A stretch of 64,000 nucleotides of DNA from Imbroritus primus. Lineage in GTDB: Bacteria > Pseudomonadota > Gammaproteobacteria > Burkholderiales > Burkholderiaceae. Shown one piece after another: positions 47,820 to 56,536 of the stretch. The notes under the pieces are model-generated. The model was not told where the DNA came from. It ran no database searches and worked only from the letters and a program-made list of their open reading frames with translations. Within the stretch, counting starts at the first letter, position 1, and every line of letters starts with the position of its first letter. The DNA lies in contig NZ_OZ201293.1 of NCBI RefSeq assembly GCF_964332355.1, positions 2,170,001 to 2,234,000 of the forward strand. Reading direction: 5' to 3'. The position numbers and the translations under genes were made by a program.

Positions 47820-48833
47820 ATGAAGAAAGTCAGCCTGACCCGCTATCTGGTCGAGGAGCAGCGCGAACACAACACCATCCCGGCAGAACTGCGGCTGCTG
47901 ATCGAAGTCGTGGCACGCGCCTGCAAGGCCATTTCCAACAACGTCAACAAGGGCGCCCTCGCAGGCATCCTGGGCTCGGCCGGCACCGGCAACGTACAAG
48001 GCGAAATGCAGCAGAAGCTGGACGTCATCGCCAACGAAGTGCTGCTCGAAGCCAACGAATGGGGCGGCCACCTCGCCGCCATGGCCTCCGAGGAAATGGA
48101 TTCCTTCTACGAGACGCCCAATCGCTACCCCAAGGGCGAATACCTGCTGATGTTCGATCCGCTGGACGGCTCGTCCAACATCGACGTTAACGTTTCCATC
48201 GGCACCATCTTCTCGGTGTTGCACATGCCGCAGCCCGGCCAGACCGTCACGGAAAAGGATTTCCTGCAGCCCGGCACCAAGCAGGTCGCCGCCGGTTACG
48301 CGGTGTACGGCCCGCAAACCACGCTGGTGCTCACCGTGGGCAACGGCGTGCAGGTCTTCACGCTGGATCGTGAAGCCGGCAGCTTCGTCCAGACCGCATC
48401 CAACATCCGCATTCCAGAAGACACCAAGGAGTTCGCCATCAATATGTCGAACATGCGCCATTGGGCGCCGCCGGTGAAGCGCTACATCGACGAATGCCTG
48501 GCCGGCAGCGAAGGTCCGCGCGGCAAGGACTTCAACATGCGCTGGATTGCCTCCATGGTGGCAGACGTGCACCGCATCCTGACGCGCGGTGGCATCTTCA
48601 TGTACCCGTGGGACAAGCGCGAGCCCGGCAAGGCCGGCAAGCTGCGCCTGATGTACGAGGCCAATCCGATGAGTTTCCTCGTCGAACAGGCCGGCGGCGC
48701 CTCCACCAACGGCCTGCAGCGCATCATGGAGATCCAGCCCGATGCGCTGCACCAGCGCGTGGCGGTCATCATGGGCTCGAAGAACGAGGTCGAACGCGTC
48801 ACGCGCTACCACCACGAAGCCGGACAGTCCTGA
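47820..48833 (+). CDS. fbp: Fructose-1,6-bisphosphatase class 1
   Basis: Gluconeogenic and Calvin-cycle phosphatase. 337 aa. Metal and substrate motif FDPLDGSSNIDVN at about 112-124, then GYAVYGPQTTLVLT, FNMRWIASMVADVHRIL and GGIFMYPWD. AGGAG about 6 nt before the ATG. TAAAAT at 47793-47798 may be a -10. No Calvin genes are adjacent. The pepN-fbp neighbourhood is common in Ralstonia/Cupriavidus. Confidence 0.97.
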   Translation: MKKVSLTRYLVEEQREHNTIPAELRLLIEVVARACKAISNNVNKGALAGILGSAGTGNVQGEMQQKLDVIANEVLLEANEWGGHLAAMASEEMDSFYETPNRYPKGEYLLMFDPLDGSSNIDVNVSIGTIFSVLHMPQPGQTVTEKDFLQPGTKQVAAGYAVYGPQTTLVLTVGNGVQVFTLDREAGSFVQTASNIRIPEDTKEFAINMSNMRHWAPPVKRYIDECLAGSEGPRGKDFNMRWIASMVADVHRILTRGGIFMYPWDKREPGKAGKLRLMYEANPMSFLVEQAGGASTNGLQRIMEIQPDALHQRVAVIMGSKNEVERVTRYHHEAGQS

Positions 48834-48885
48834 CGCCCGGCTGGCGGGGCGCGGGAGCGTCCCGTACAACGGTTATCCGTCCCCC

Positions 48886-48915
48886 TTGGCGAACTGCCCC
48901 GGAATTTGCTAGAAT
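48886..48915 (+). promoter_or_regulatory. promoter of tRNA-Thr
   Basis: TTGGCG, 18 bp, TAGAAT (48910-48915), placing the start point about 25 bp before the tRNA. Confidence 0.6.
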
Positions 48916-48946
48916 CGCGGTTTCCCGGATTTTTTCCGCGGGATGT

Positions 48947-49022
48947 GCCGGAATAGCTCAGTCGGTAGAGCAGCTCATTCGTAATGAGAAGGTCGGGGGT
49001 TCGATTCCTCTTTCCGGCACCA
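48947..49022 (+). tRNA. tRNA-Thr(CGU)
   Basis: 76 nt including the encoded CCA. Acceptor stem GCCGGAA with TTCCGGC, D-arm with AGCTCAGTCGGTAGAGC, anticodon loop TTCGTAA (CGT at 34-36), T-arm GGTTCGATTCC. Layout matches the E. coli threonine CGU isoacceptor. Confidence 0.98.
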
Positions 49023-49030
49023 AGACACTC

Positions 49031-49058
49031 CAGACGGGCAGCCCAGGCTGCCCGTCTG
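49031..49058 (+). terminator. terminator of tRNA-Thr
   Basis: CAGACGGGCAG paired with CTGCCCGTCTG around CCCAGG, 8 bp after the tRNA, followed by a weak TCATTGT tract. Confidence 0.7.
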
Positions 49059-49369
49059 TCATTGTGGCCACTGTTTTTCTGGCAGCGGCCAGCTCCCCAA
49101 CCTGTCGGCCCGCGACGGCGCCGCTTTCATGCAGGCGCCGACGGTGCCGGGCTACGCCAGCCGATCCAATGGCCTGGCATCCCCCGCGCACCGCTCCCGC
49201 CACCATCAGACATGCGGCTGCCGTCACGCATGACGGCATGTCGAGCCTGCGTACCTGTCAGTGACTCGGGAGCATATACCCGCGCAACCTTCCCGGCACC
49301 TTGCAAGGACAGCGCCTGGCTGGTATGAACATGGATACCCGATTGATCAACCGACCTGCAAGCACAACC
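49059..49369. other. intergenic region between tRNA-Thr terminator and the arsC-like gene
   Basis: About 310 bp without a credible gene. It contains one 7-bp inverted repeat with 4-nt loop (GCCGTCA / TGACGGC, 49220-49237). No clear promoter for the next gene is seen. Confidence 0.4.
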
Positions 49370-49792
49370 ATGAGCGACATCACGATCTATCACAACCCGC
49401 GCTGCGGCAGCTCCCGTACCGCGCTCGGACTGATCCGCAACAGCGGTGCGGAACCGCGCATCGTCGATTATCTGAAAACGCCGCCAGACCGCGCGACGCT
49501 AGCCGCGCTGGCGCAGGAAACAGGCGGTGCGCGGCCCCTGCTGCGCAGCAAGGAAGCGCTCTATACGGAGTTGGGACTGGACAATCCCGCATTGAGTGAC
49601 GGCGCCTTGCTCGACGCGCTGGCCGCGCATCCGGTCCTGCTTAACCGGCCGGTGGTCAGCACGCCGCTGGGAACCCGTGTCTGCCGTCCGGCAGAAACGG
49701 TACTGGAAATCCTGCCCTCGCCCCAGCAAGGGGAATACCGCAAGGAAAATGGTGAACTGCTGGTGGATGCCAATGGCCGCCGGGTCGCCTGA
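49370..49792 (+). CDS. arsC: ArsC-family arsenate reductase (glutaredoxin-dependent type)
   Basis: 140 aa thioredoxin-like protein. The catalytic cysteine Cys12 lies in NPRCGSSR, with later arginines in RPLLRSKE and VLLNRPVV, which bind arsenate in the E. coli enzyme. No arsR, arsB or acr3 is nearby, so a role in arsenic resistance is uncertain; similar orphan copies exist widely. ATG 49370 (MSDITIYHNPRCG) is preferred over an upstream in-frame start. Confidence 0.88.
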   Translation: MSDITIYHNPRCGSSRTALGLIRNSGAEPRIVDYLKTPPDRATLAALAQETGGARPLLRSKEALYTELGLDNPALSDGALLDALAAHPVLLNRPVVSTPLGTRVCRPAETVLEILPSPQQGEYRKENGELLVDANGRRVA

Positions 49793-49810
49793 ACCGGCGG
49801 CGCGGCAGTG

Positions 49811-50176
49811 TCAGCGCTCGGTATCGTCCCAGGTGAACTGGACCGTCTCGTACTTGGACGCGTCGGTCTCCTGGGCTGGCCGGGCGCCGGTACCGCCGAT
49901 GGAGCCGTGGTGATGCAGGTTCAGCGCGATCAACTCACTGAGCGCGGCGGGCGGAAAACCTTGCCGACCGCCACGGTCATCCAGCATGAGGGATTCGAGG
50001 TAGGCGCCGCAGGCCTCGTCGTCTGCCCACAGGGTGGCCAGCTTGTTGAGCACATGCGGAAATTCACGCAGTGCAGTAGGACGCAGGTCGGCAGGCAAAC
50101 GCACCAGCCATTGCATGGTGTCGGCCGTGATCTCTTGAGCATGGGCCGCCGGGCGGCGTTGGTCAGATGATGTCAT
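49811..50176 (-). CDS. hypothetical protein (121 aa)
   Basis: I do not recognise the family. Soluble, helical, acidic; QWLVRLPADLRPTALREFPHVLNKLATLW and the GGRQGFPPAALSELIALNLHH block look conserved-protein-like. AGGAG 6-7 nt before the ATG supports translation. It is convergent with the arsC-like gene, 18 bp apart. Confidence 0.6.
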   Translation of the reverse strand: MTSSDQRRPAAHAQEITADTMQWLVRLPADLRPTALREFPHVLNKLATLWADDEACGAYLESLMLDDRGGRQGFPPAALSELIALNLHHHGSIGGTGARPAQETDASKYETVQFTWDDTER

Positions 50177-50331
50177 CAGCGTTCTCCTTACACGAACAGC
50201 GCACGGATTGGATGATTGCTACTGTATCTCTCCAATATACCAGACCCTGCGCGTGCCAAGACAGTCCCCTGCCAAGGTATGATGCACACGCGCCGCAACG
50301 GATACGCCAGCGGCTTCTTTTCTTCTGATGC

Positions 50332-51579
50332 ATGGCTCTTAACCTCGTCTGGCTCGGCTTTTTCCTGACAGCATTCGCCGCGGCATGCGTGCGCCTGCTC
50401 ATGGGTGACCCGGATGTTTTCGCGCGCATGCTGACCGGCATGTTTGCCAGCGCCAAGACCGGTTTTGAGATTTCCCTCGGCTTGGCGGGCATCATGACCT
50501 TGTGGCTGGGCATCATGCGCATCGGCGAGCGTGCTGGCGTCATCGACCTGTTTGCACGCTGCGTCGACCCGGTGATGCGCCACCTGTTCGCGGACGTACC
50601 CAAGGGGCATCCGGCCAATGGCGCGATGATGATGAACGTCTCCGCCAACATGCTCGGCCTCGACAACGCCGCTACGCCGCTCGGCCTCAAGGCAATGCGC
50701 GAACTGCAAACCTTGAATCCCCGCAGCGATACAGCTTCCGATGCGCAGATCATGTTCATCGTGCTCAATACGGCGGGCGTCACGCTGATCCCGACCTCGG
50801 TGATCGCCATCCGGCAGACAATTGCACTGCAACAGGGGTTGACCGGTTTCAATGCAGCCGACATCTTCCTGCCAACCCTCATCGCGACCTTCATCTCCTT
50901 CACTGCGGGCCTGCTCGCCGTGGCGTGGCACCAGCGCCTGAACCTGCTGCGCGCGCCGCTGCTGCTGGCCTATGGGGGGCTGGCGCTGGTCATGGCGCTG
51001 TTGTTCCTGTGGCTCGACCGTTTCCCGCCGGAACGCATGGCGAGCATGGCTGGACTGATCGGCAGCGGTTTCATCATGACGATCATCACCGCGTTCCTGC
51101 TGGTCGGCGCGCTGCGCCGCATCAATGTATACGAGGCCTTCATCGAAGGCGCCAAGGATGGCTTCGGCGTGGCGGTACAGATCATCCCGTACCTGATCGC
51201 CATGCTGGTGGCCATCAGCGTGTTCCGTACCACGGGTATCCTCGACCTGCTGCTACAGGGCCTTGGCGCGCTGTTTGCGGCTGCCGGGCTGAACACGGAT
51301 TTCGTGCCCGCCCTGCCGGTCGGCCTGATGAAGATCCTGTCTGGCGCAGGCGCACGCGGCTTGATGGTGGACGTGATGACCACTTATGGCGTCGATTCTT
51401 TCCAGGGCAAGCTGGCCGCCATCATCCAGGGTTCGACGGAAACCACCTTCTACGTGCTGGCGGTCTACTTCGGCAGCGTCAACATCCGCAATACGCGCTA
51501 TGCCCTGGGATGCGCCCTGTTTGCGGACATCGTCGGCCTGATTGGCGCGATCGCGGTGGCCTACCTGTTCTTCCACTGA
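50332..51579 (+). CDS. Nucleoside-recognition (SpmA-SpmB-like) membrane protein
   Basis: 415 aa, about 9-10 membrane helices, with two Gate (nucleoside recognition) domains: MFASAKTGFEISLGLAGIMTLWLG with NMLGLDNAATPLG, and AFIEGAKDGFGVAVQIIPYL with PVGLMKILSGAGARG. The arrangement corresponds to SpmA and SpmB of Bacillus fused in one chain, as seen in many proteobacteria. Transport role and substrate unknown. Confidence 0.88.
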   Translation: MALNLVWLGFFLTAFAAACVRLLMGDPDVFARMLTGMFASAKTGFEISLGLAGIMTLWLGIMRIGERAGVIDLFARCVDPVMRHLFADVPKGHPANGAMMMNVSANMLGLDNAATPLGLKAMRELQTLNPRSDTASDAQIMFIVLNTAGVTLIPTSVIAIRQTIALQQGLTGFNAADIFLPTLIATFISFTAGLLAVAWHQRLNLLRAPLLLAYGGLALVMALLFLWLDRFPPERMASMAGLIGSGFIMTIITAFLLVGALRRINVYEAFIEGAKDGFGVAVQIIPYLIAMLVAISVFRTTGILDLLLQGLGALFAAAGLNTDFVPALPVGLMKILSGAGARGLMVDVMTTYGVDSFQGKLAAIIQGSTETTFYVLAVYFGSVNIRNTRYALGCALFADIVGLIGAIAVAYLFFH

Positions 51580-51653
51580 TCCTGGCCAGCGCGGTTTGAC
51601 AGACGCCCGGGCATCCCGGATGATCAGAGCATCGCCCTTCCCATTTCTTGTAG

Positions 51654-52982
51654 ATGCTGGTCCTCATCGTTCTTCTCCTGCTGCTGGTCAGCGCCTTTTT
51701 CTCCGTTGCCGAAATCGCACTCACGGCCGCGCGGCGCACCCGTCTTCAGCAGCTCTACGAGCATGGCGACCGGCGGGCCCTGCAGGTCATGCGGCTGAAG
51801 GAGGAGCCGGGCAATTTCTTCACCGTGGTCCAGATCGGCGTAAATACCGTCGCAATCCTGGCCGGTGTACTCGGGGAGAAGCATCTTTCGGACTGGGTGC
51901 TGAGCCTCGTCGCGCCGCATCTCGACAGCGCCCGCGCCACACAGGTGGCCAACCTCACCTCGTTCATCGTCATCACGGTCCTATTCATCCAGTTTGCCGA
52001 CCTGATTCCCAAGCGGCTCGCAATGATCGCCCCCGAGCGCTGCGCCCTGGCCATCGCCGGACCGATGATGGCGCTGATGCGGCTGTTCCGGCCGCTGGTG
52101 TGGCTGTTTACCCAAGGCACGGATTTCATCCTGCGCATCTTCAACCTGCCGACGCGTAACGTCGAACACATCACGCCGGAAGATATCGCCGCCATGGTGG
52201 GCGCCGGCGCGGAAGCCGGCACGCTGCACAGCCACGAAATCCGCCTGATCGAAAACGTCTTTGAACTGGAATCCAAGTCGATCACCTCGGTCATGACGGT
52301 GCGCGACGAGATCGCCTACTTTACGGTGAGCGAACCAGTCGACCTGATCAAGCGCAAGCTCATCGACCAGCCATACTCGCAGTACCTCGTCTGCCGGGAA
52401 GACATCGACAGCGTCATCGGCTTCATCCAGTCCAAGGACATCCTGCAGCGCATCATCAGCGAAGAGTCGATGGACGTGATCCGTACGCTTGGCAAGTACT
52501 ACGACAAGAACCTGCTGACGCTGCCGGACACGCTCAACCTCTCCGAAGCACTCACGCGCTTCAAGGAAATGCACCAGAGCTTTGCCGCGGTGGTCAACGA
52601 GTATGGCCTGGTGGTTGGCGTGGTGACACTGGACGATATCGTGAGCGCGCTGATGGGCGACATCATCTACTCCTCGGAAGACGAGCAGATCGTGCAACGC
52701 GACGAATACTCCTGGCTGATCGACGGCCTGACGCCGATCGACGACGTCAAGAAAGCCCTCGATATCGGCGACCTGCCAGGTCAGGACCATGCCGAAACGA
52801 TTGCCGGGCTGGTGATCTACACGCTCAAGCGCATCCCCAAGAAATCCGAATTCATCGAGACCGCTGGCTACCGATTCGAGGTGGTTGATATCGACAGCCA
52901 CAAGATCGATCAGTTGCTGGTTTCCCGGCTGGGTATGGGCTTGGCCGCAAAAGACGCGACGCCCGCCCGACCCTCGCAGTAA
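51654..52982 (+). CDS. CNNM/CBS-domain (hemolysin-like) membrane protein
   Basis: 442 aa. CNNM (DUF21) membrane part (about 1-165, SAFFSVAEIALTAARR, GVNTVAILAGVLGE), then a CBS pair (about 205-325, MTVRDEIAYFTVSE, VVNEYGLVVGVVTLDDIVSALMGDI) and a C-terminal CorC/HlyC domain (YSWLIDGLTPIDDVKKAL). Likely magnesium/cobalt efflux or its regulation. Starts ATG 51654 directly with the membrane helix. Independent of the preceding gene by 74 bp. Confidence 0.92.
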   Translation: MLVLIVLLLLLVSAFFSVAEIALTAARRTRLQQLYEHGDRRALQVMRLKEEPGNFFTVVQIGVNTVAILAGVLGEKHLSDWVLSLVAPHLDSARATQVANLTSFIVITVLFIQFADLIPKRLAMIAPERCALAIAGPMMALMRLFRPLVWLFTQGTDFILRIFNLPTRNVEHITPEDIAAMVGAGAEAGTLHSHEIRLIENVFELESKSITSVMTVRDEIAYFTVSEPVDLIKRKLIDQPYSQYLVCREDIDSVIGFIQSKDILQRIISEESMDVIRTLGKYYDKNLLTLPDTLNLSEALTRFKEMHQSFAAVVNEYGLVVGVVTLDDIVSALMGDIIYSSEDEQIVQRDEYSWLIDGLTPIDDVKKALDIGDLPGQDHAETIAGLVIYTLKRIPKKSEFIETAGYRFEVVDIDSHKIDQLLVSRLGMGLAAKDATPARPSQ

Positions 52983-53075
52983 ACAAAGGGAAAATCGCTA
53001 CACTTTTTAACTTTTCACTGGCCAAATTGTTGCTAATCTTCAGCCAAATTCAATTTTTCCGATTTGGCGCCCACT

Positions 53076-53837
53076 ATGCTGCCCATCCGTCTCGACGATG
53101 CGTTGCACCAACCCCTCCCGCATACCGTAAGCGGCGGCTGGGCTGGCCTCTTCAATTTGTACCAGCCCATCATGGCGCTGGATACCGGCGCAATGGTCGG
53201 GGTGGAAACCCTGGTACGCCGGACGGTTGACGATGGCGTCATCCTGACACCAGACAGTTTTGTCCCCGGGGCGGAACGTGACGGCTCAATCCAGTCTCTC
53301 GGCCGCCATGCAACCCTTGCAGCACTTATACTGGCTGCCGACTGGGCGGATACGTACCCCGACCGCTATGTGACGGTCAACGTCTCAGCCGCCGAAACCG
53401 ACGAGCCAGGGTATGCCGCAGAAGTCTTTGCCATGCTCGAACAGACTGGTGCGCAGCCCCGCCAACTGTGCCTGGAGTTGACGGAATCGCTGCCCTTCGA
53501 AACACTCGATAGCTTCCGCAACCTGCACCAGCTGCACGACGCTGGCATCCGCATCTTTCTCGATGATTTTGGCACGGGGCATTCCTCACTGAGCGCCCTC
53601 ACCCGCCTGCCGATCAGCGGCATCAAGATCCCCCTCGCCTTTACCAGCCTGGTCCTGCATAGTGAAATGCATCGCACCATCCTGCGCTCGAGCCTGGCGC
53701 TCGCCGAGGCAAGCGGACTGGATGCGGTCGTCGAAGGGGTGGAAACCGAAGAGCAGCGCGGGTTGCTGGTCGAAATGGGCGCCCGGCTGGGCCAAGGGTT
53801 CCTGCTTTCTCCTCCGCTGCACGCCTCGGAATTCTGA
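53076..53837 (+). CDS. EAL-domain protein with variant signature (ETL)
   Basis: 253 aa, stand-alone EAL domain; no GGDEF, no membrane helix. The signature reads ETL (44-46) where EAL is usual, but the other catalytic-type residues are present: N102 in VNVS, E134 in LELTE, D163/D164 in DDFGTG, K184, E220 in VVEGVE and Q240 in QGF. The lysine motif reads KIP instead of KID. It may still hydrolyse cyclic-di-GMP or act as a binding protein. ATG 53076 is preferred to a TTG at 53064. Confidence 0.88.
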   Translation: MLPIRLDDALHQPLPHTVSGGWAGLFNLYQPIMALDTGAMVGVETLVRRTVDDGVILTPDSFVPGAERDGSIQSLGRHATLAALILAADWADTYPDRYVTVNVSAAETDEPGYAAEVFAMLEQTGAQPRQLCLELTESLPFETLDSFRNLHQLHDAGIRIFLDDFGTGHSSLSALTRLPISGIKIPLAFTSLVLHSEMHRTILRSSLALAEASGLDAVVEGVETEEQRGLLVEMGARLGQGFLLSPPLHASEF

Positions 53838-54027
53838 TTTCCGGCAAAGAAATTTCCGTGTGCGCCAGCACATCATCCGATTGGATCCCGTACAATAGGC
53901 ACCGTCGAGTCCCGGCGCTTGCGTTTCCCCAGCGCCCGCCACAGCAGACATGACTTCCCCACCGGGCCCACAGTACCGGACCCGCCGGACCGCTTCCATC
54001 GCGTTACCCACAGTTATCAGCGTCAGT

Positions 54028-54276
54028 ATGAGTCAATCGGACAGAGCCGCCGCAATTGCGTGGATCCGACAGAAAATCGATGAGTACGCACTCACCCTCG
54101 ATGACCTTGGTCCCTTTCCCGAGCAGCTCCCGGAAAACCCCGGCACGCCCGTACACGCGGCCGCGCTGTACCGCAGCGCCGACGGCAAGACCTGGGATGG
54201 GGAAGGCGACATGCCGGAATGGCTGCGCCGGGCCGTCGCGGCAGGCCAGTCCCCGGAACATTTCCGGGTAGGCTGA
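54028..54276 (+). CDS. short H-NS-like protein with acidic DNA-binding loop
   Basis: 82 aa. The C-terminal half (LYRSADGKTWDGEGDMPEWL, 48-67, then GQSPEHFRV) follows the H-NS C-terminal domain frame Y...G.TW.G.G..P.W, and IRQKIDEYALTLDDL resembles the end of its N-terminal helix. But the arginines that insert into the minor groove (GRGR) are here replaced by GEGD, and the whole protein is acidic (13 D/E against 8 R/K). The N-terminal oligomerisation coil is very short. Start ATG 54028 is preferred over 53950. It may not bind DNA, and could act as a partner or antagonist of H-NS. Confidence 0.7.
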   Translation: MSQSDRAAAIAWIRQKIDEYALTLDDLGPFPEQLPENPGTPVHAAALYRSADGKTWDGEGDMPEWLRRAVAAGQSPEHFRVG

Positions 54277-54295
54277 CATACCACCATAAAAACTG

Positions 54296-54325
54296 TTCCC
54301 AATAGACAAAAAGCCGTGTTATAAT
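54296..54325 (+). promoter_or_regulatory. promoter of tRNA-Lys
   Basis: A perfect TATAAT (54320-54325) 14 bp before the tRNA with a weak TTCCCA 18 bp upstream. Confidence 0.55.
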
Positions 54326-54338
54326 TTTTGACTTCGTT

Positions 54339-54414
54339 GGGGCGTTAGCTCAGTTGGTAGAGCAGCGGACTCTTAATCCGTAGGTCGAGTGTTCGAGTCA
54401 CTCACGCCCCACCA
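54339..54414 (+). tRNA. tRNA-Lys(CUU)
   Basis: 76 nt with encoded CCA. Acceptor GGGGCGT with ACGCCCC, D-arm AGCTCAGTTGGTAGAGC, anticodon loop CTCTTAA (CTT), T-arm TGTTCGAGTCA. Followed by a terminator. Confidence 0.98.
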
Positions 54415-54426
54415 GATTTTCCCGAT

Positions 54427-54456
54427 AAAAAAGCCATCCTCCCGGATGGCTTTTTT
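54427..54456 (+). terminator. terminator of tRNA-Lys
   Basis: AAGCCATCC and GGATGGCTT around TCCC, flanked by A6 and T6; bidirectional in sequence. Confidence 0.9.
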
Positions 54457-54518
54457 ATTGCTGAGCGCTTGCCCCTCCCGCTTGGCTGGCTCCGGCACGC
54501 GCGGTGCGCTGGCGGCGA

Positions 54519-54974
54519 TTATCGCGCCTCGCGCGCTCCCAGCAATTTCCACGTCGACGTGGCAAAGGCCGCCAGCTGCCCGTTCGCATCATAGAAACGC
54601 GACTCCAGGAACGAGACGCTGCGCCCGCGGCGCAGCACCTGGCCGACGACCCTGGCCGGGCCGGGACGGACTGCCGCGAGGTATTGCGTCTTCATTTCGA
54701 GCGTGGCGCACGGACCGTCGATCTGGTTCAGCAGATGCCCCATCGACACATCCATCACGAGTGCGACGATGCCGCCATGCAGGGTCGATTGCGGATTGAG
54801 CATGAAGTCCTTTACCTCGAACGTGATGGTGCAGGTATCCTCCGTATAGGCCAGGTCAAGTCCCAGCAGCCGCGCCATGAAGAACTGCCCCGGCACCTGC
54901 TGGTGGGTGGCAAGCGCATGCTCGAACGCCTCACGTGTTGCAGCGCCATCAACGGTCAGCGGCTGTGTGGTCAT
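54519..54974 (-). CDS. PaaI-like hotdog thioesterase
   Basis: 151 aa, hotdog fold. The QSTLHGGIVALVMDVSMG stretch carries the helix and catalytic acid region of the PaaI/YdiI-type thioesterases, and TLEMKTQYLAAVRPG is the following strand pair. It hydrolyses acyl-CoA thioesters; substrate unknown. It is the last gene of the minus-strand carboxylase cluster, 11 bp after the acyl-CoA synthetase stop, so it may release or proof-read pathway intermediates. AGGA lies about 10 nt before the ATG. Confidence 0.88.
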   Translation of the reverse strand: MTTQPLTVDGAATREAFEHALATHQQVPGQFFMARLLGLDLAYTEDTCTITFEVKDFMLNPQSTLHGGIVALVMDVSMGHLLNQIDGPCATLEMKTQYLAAVRPGPARVVGQVLRRGRSVSFLESRFYDANGQLAAFATSTWKLLGAREAR

Positions 54975-54985
54975 CTCAACGGTCC

Positions 54986-56536
54986 TCAGACATTACGTTC
55001 CTGCCCCGTCCAGTAGCGTCGGCGCACTTCCTTGCGCATGACCTTGCCGACCGGGCTGCGCGGCAGGGAATCGATGAAGTCTACCGACTTTGGCGCTTTC
55101 ACGCTGCCGATCCTGGCCTTGCACATGGTGATGATCTCGTCCGGATCCAATGTCTGCCCAGCCTTCAGCTCGATCACGGCCTTGATGGCCTCGCCCCATT
55201 TGGCATCCGGTACGCCGACCACCGCGCAATCCTGTACCGCCGGATGGCTCAGCACCACCTGCTCGACTTCGAGCGGATAGACGTTGTAGCCACCGGTGAT
55301 GATCATCTCTTTCTTGCGGTCGCAGATGTAGATGAAGCCTTCCTCGTCCTGATAGGCCATGTCGCCTGTATGGTGCCAGCCGAACATCCCGGTCTCGGCG
55401 GTGGCTGCCGGATTCTTGTAGTAGCCGCCCATCACCAATCCGCCCTGCACGGCAATCTCGCCGATCTGGCCCGGTGGCACAGGTTGCCCGGCATCGTCGA
55501 TCAACGCCACGCGCGTGAATGGCGCAGGCCGGCCGCAGCTCAGCAGGCGCTTCTCATTGATCGAGCCATCCGGATTCAGGTGCTCGACCGGGCTCATGTG
55601 CGTCACCGAGGTCGGTACTTCAGTCTGGCCATAGACCTGCGTCATGACCGGTCCGAACACCGCGATCGACTCCGCCAGCTTGGTAGCCGACATCGGCGCC
55701 GCACCGTAGACGAAATGGCGCAGCGAACTGTAGTCGAAGTCGTGCACATTCTCCGCCGCAAGCATCTTGTAGATCGCCGTGGGCGGCAGGTAGATGAAGG
55801 AGATCGCGTGCTCGGGAATCGCCTTGAGGGTGTCCTGCACGTCGAAGCCCCGCTGGATCACCAGCGTCCCCGCCATGGCCATGGTCACCATGGCCAGAAT
55901 GCCCGAGGCATGGCTCAGCGGCGCGCTCGCCAGGTACACCGGTGGCTGGTCGAAGCGCAGCGTGGCGCGGAAATTCGCGACCATCGTCTCGAAGTTCCGG
56001 TTGGTATTCATCACGCCCTTCGGGCGCCCGGTGGTACCGCCCGTCCCGCGCAGCCAGCACAGCGCATCCGGTGCCCACGGCAGCGCACGCAATGCCGGGC
56101 TTTGCGTCGCAGCCCAGTTCTCGACATTGGGACCCAGTGCGCTGTCCCCGTCCACGCAGAAGAAATGCCGGACCGCCGGGCACTCCGCCTTGATGCGCTG
56201 GGCAAAGGGTTCCAGCGCCTTCTGGAAGAACAGCACTTCCACATCGAAGGCCTGGACGATGTAGGCATTCTCATCTTCCGCATTGGTGGCGTTGAGCGGT
56301 ACCCAGACACCCTCCGCGCGCATGATGCCGAGCATCGAGAGAAAGGCAATCGGATCGTTCTTGCTGATCACCGCGCATTTCACGTCGCGTTTCACATCGA
56401 TGTCACGCAGGCCATTCGCGATGCGCGCCGCCAGATCTGACGCTTCCGCATAACTCCAGCGCCGCGATTCGAAGACCACCGCGGTCCGCTGCGCATGCGC
56501 GATGACGCTTTTCTCGAAAAAATCGATGAAGTTCAT
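54986..56536 (-). CDS. Acyl-CoA synthetase (AMP-dependent ligase)
   Basis: 516 aa, complete ANL-superfamily enzyme: phosphate loop TGGTTGRPKGV at 165-175, then VYGQTEVP, GWHHTGDMAY, DRKKEMIITGGYNVYP and the C-terminal PVGKVMRKEV with the adenylation lysine. Activates a carboxylic acid to its CoA thioester. Its ATG overlaps the stop of the biotin carboxylase (ATGA), so it belongs to the same operon and probably activates the pathway substrate. Length and motifs resemble medium/long-chain or aryl acid ligases; the acid is unknown. The open frame continues upstream only as a shadow of the carboxylase. Confidence 0.93.
   Translation of the reverse strand: MNFIDFFEKSVIAHAQRTAVVFESRRWSYAEASDLAARIANGLRDIDVKRDVKCAVISKNDPIAFLSMLGIMRAEGVWVPLNATNAEDENAYIVQAFDVEVLFFQKALEPFAQRIKAECPAVRHFFCVDGDSALGPNVENWAATQSPALRALPWAPDALCWLRGTGGTTGRPKGVMNTNRNFETMVANFRATLRFDQPPVYLASAPLSHASGILAMVTMAMAGTLVIQRGFDVQDTLKAIPEHAISFIYLPPTAIYKMLAAENVHDFDYSSLRHFVYGAAPMSATKLAESIAVFGPVMTQVYGQTEVPTSVTHMSPVEHLNPDGSINEKRLLSCGRPAPFTRVALIDDAGQPVPPGQIGEIAVQGGLVMGGYYKNPAATAETGMFGWHHTGDMAYQDEEGFIYICDRKKEMIITGGYNVYPLEVEQVVLSHPAVQDCAVVGVPDAKWGEAIKAVIELKAGQTLDPDEIITMCKARIGSVKAPKSVDFIDSLPRSPVGKVMRKEVRRRYWTGQERNV

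Noticed and set aside
48947..49022. tRNA-Thr or tRNA-Lys as an integration site of a genomic island
   Set aside because: No integrase, no repeat of the tRNA 3' end and ordinary housekeeping genes on both sides.
54935..56440. 501-aa plus-strand ORF across the acyl-CoA synthetase
   Set aside because: Antisense shadow of a gene with intact ligase motifs.
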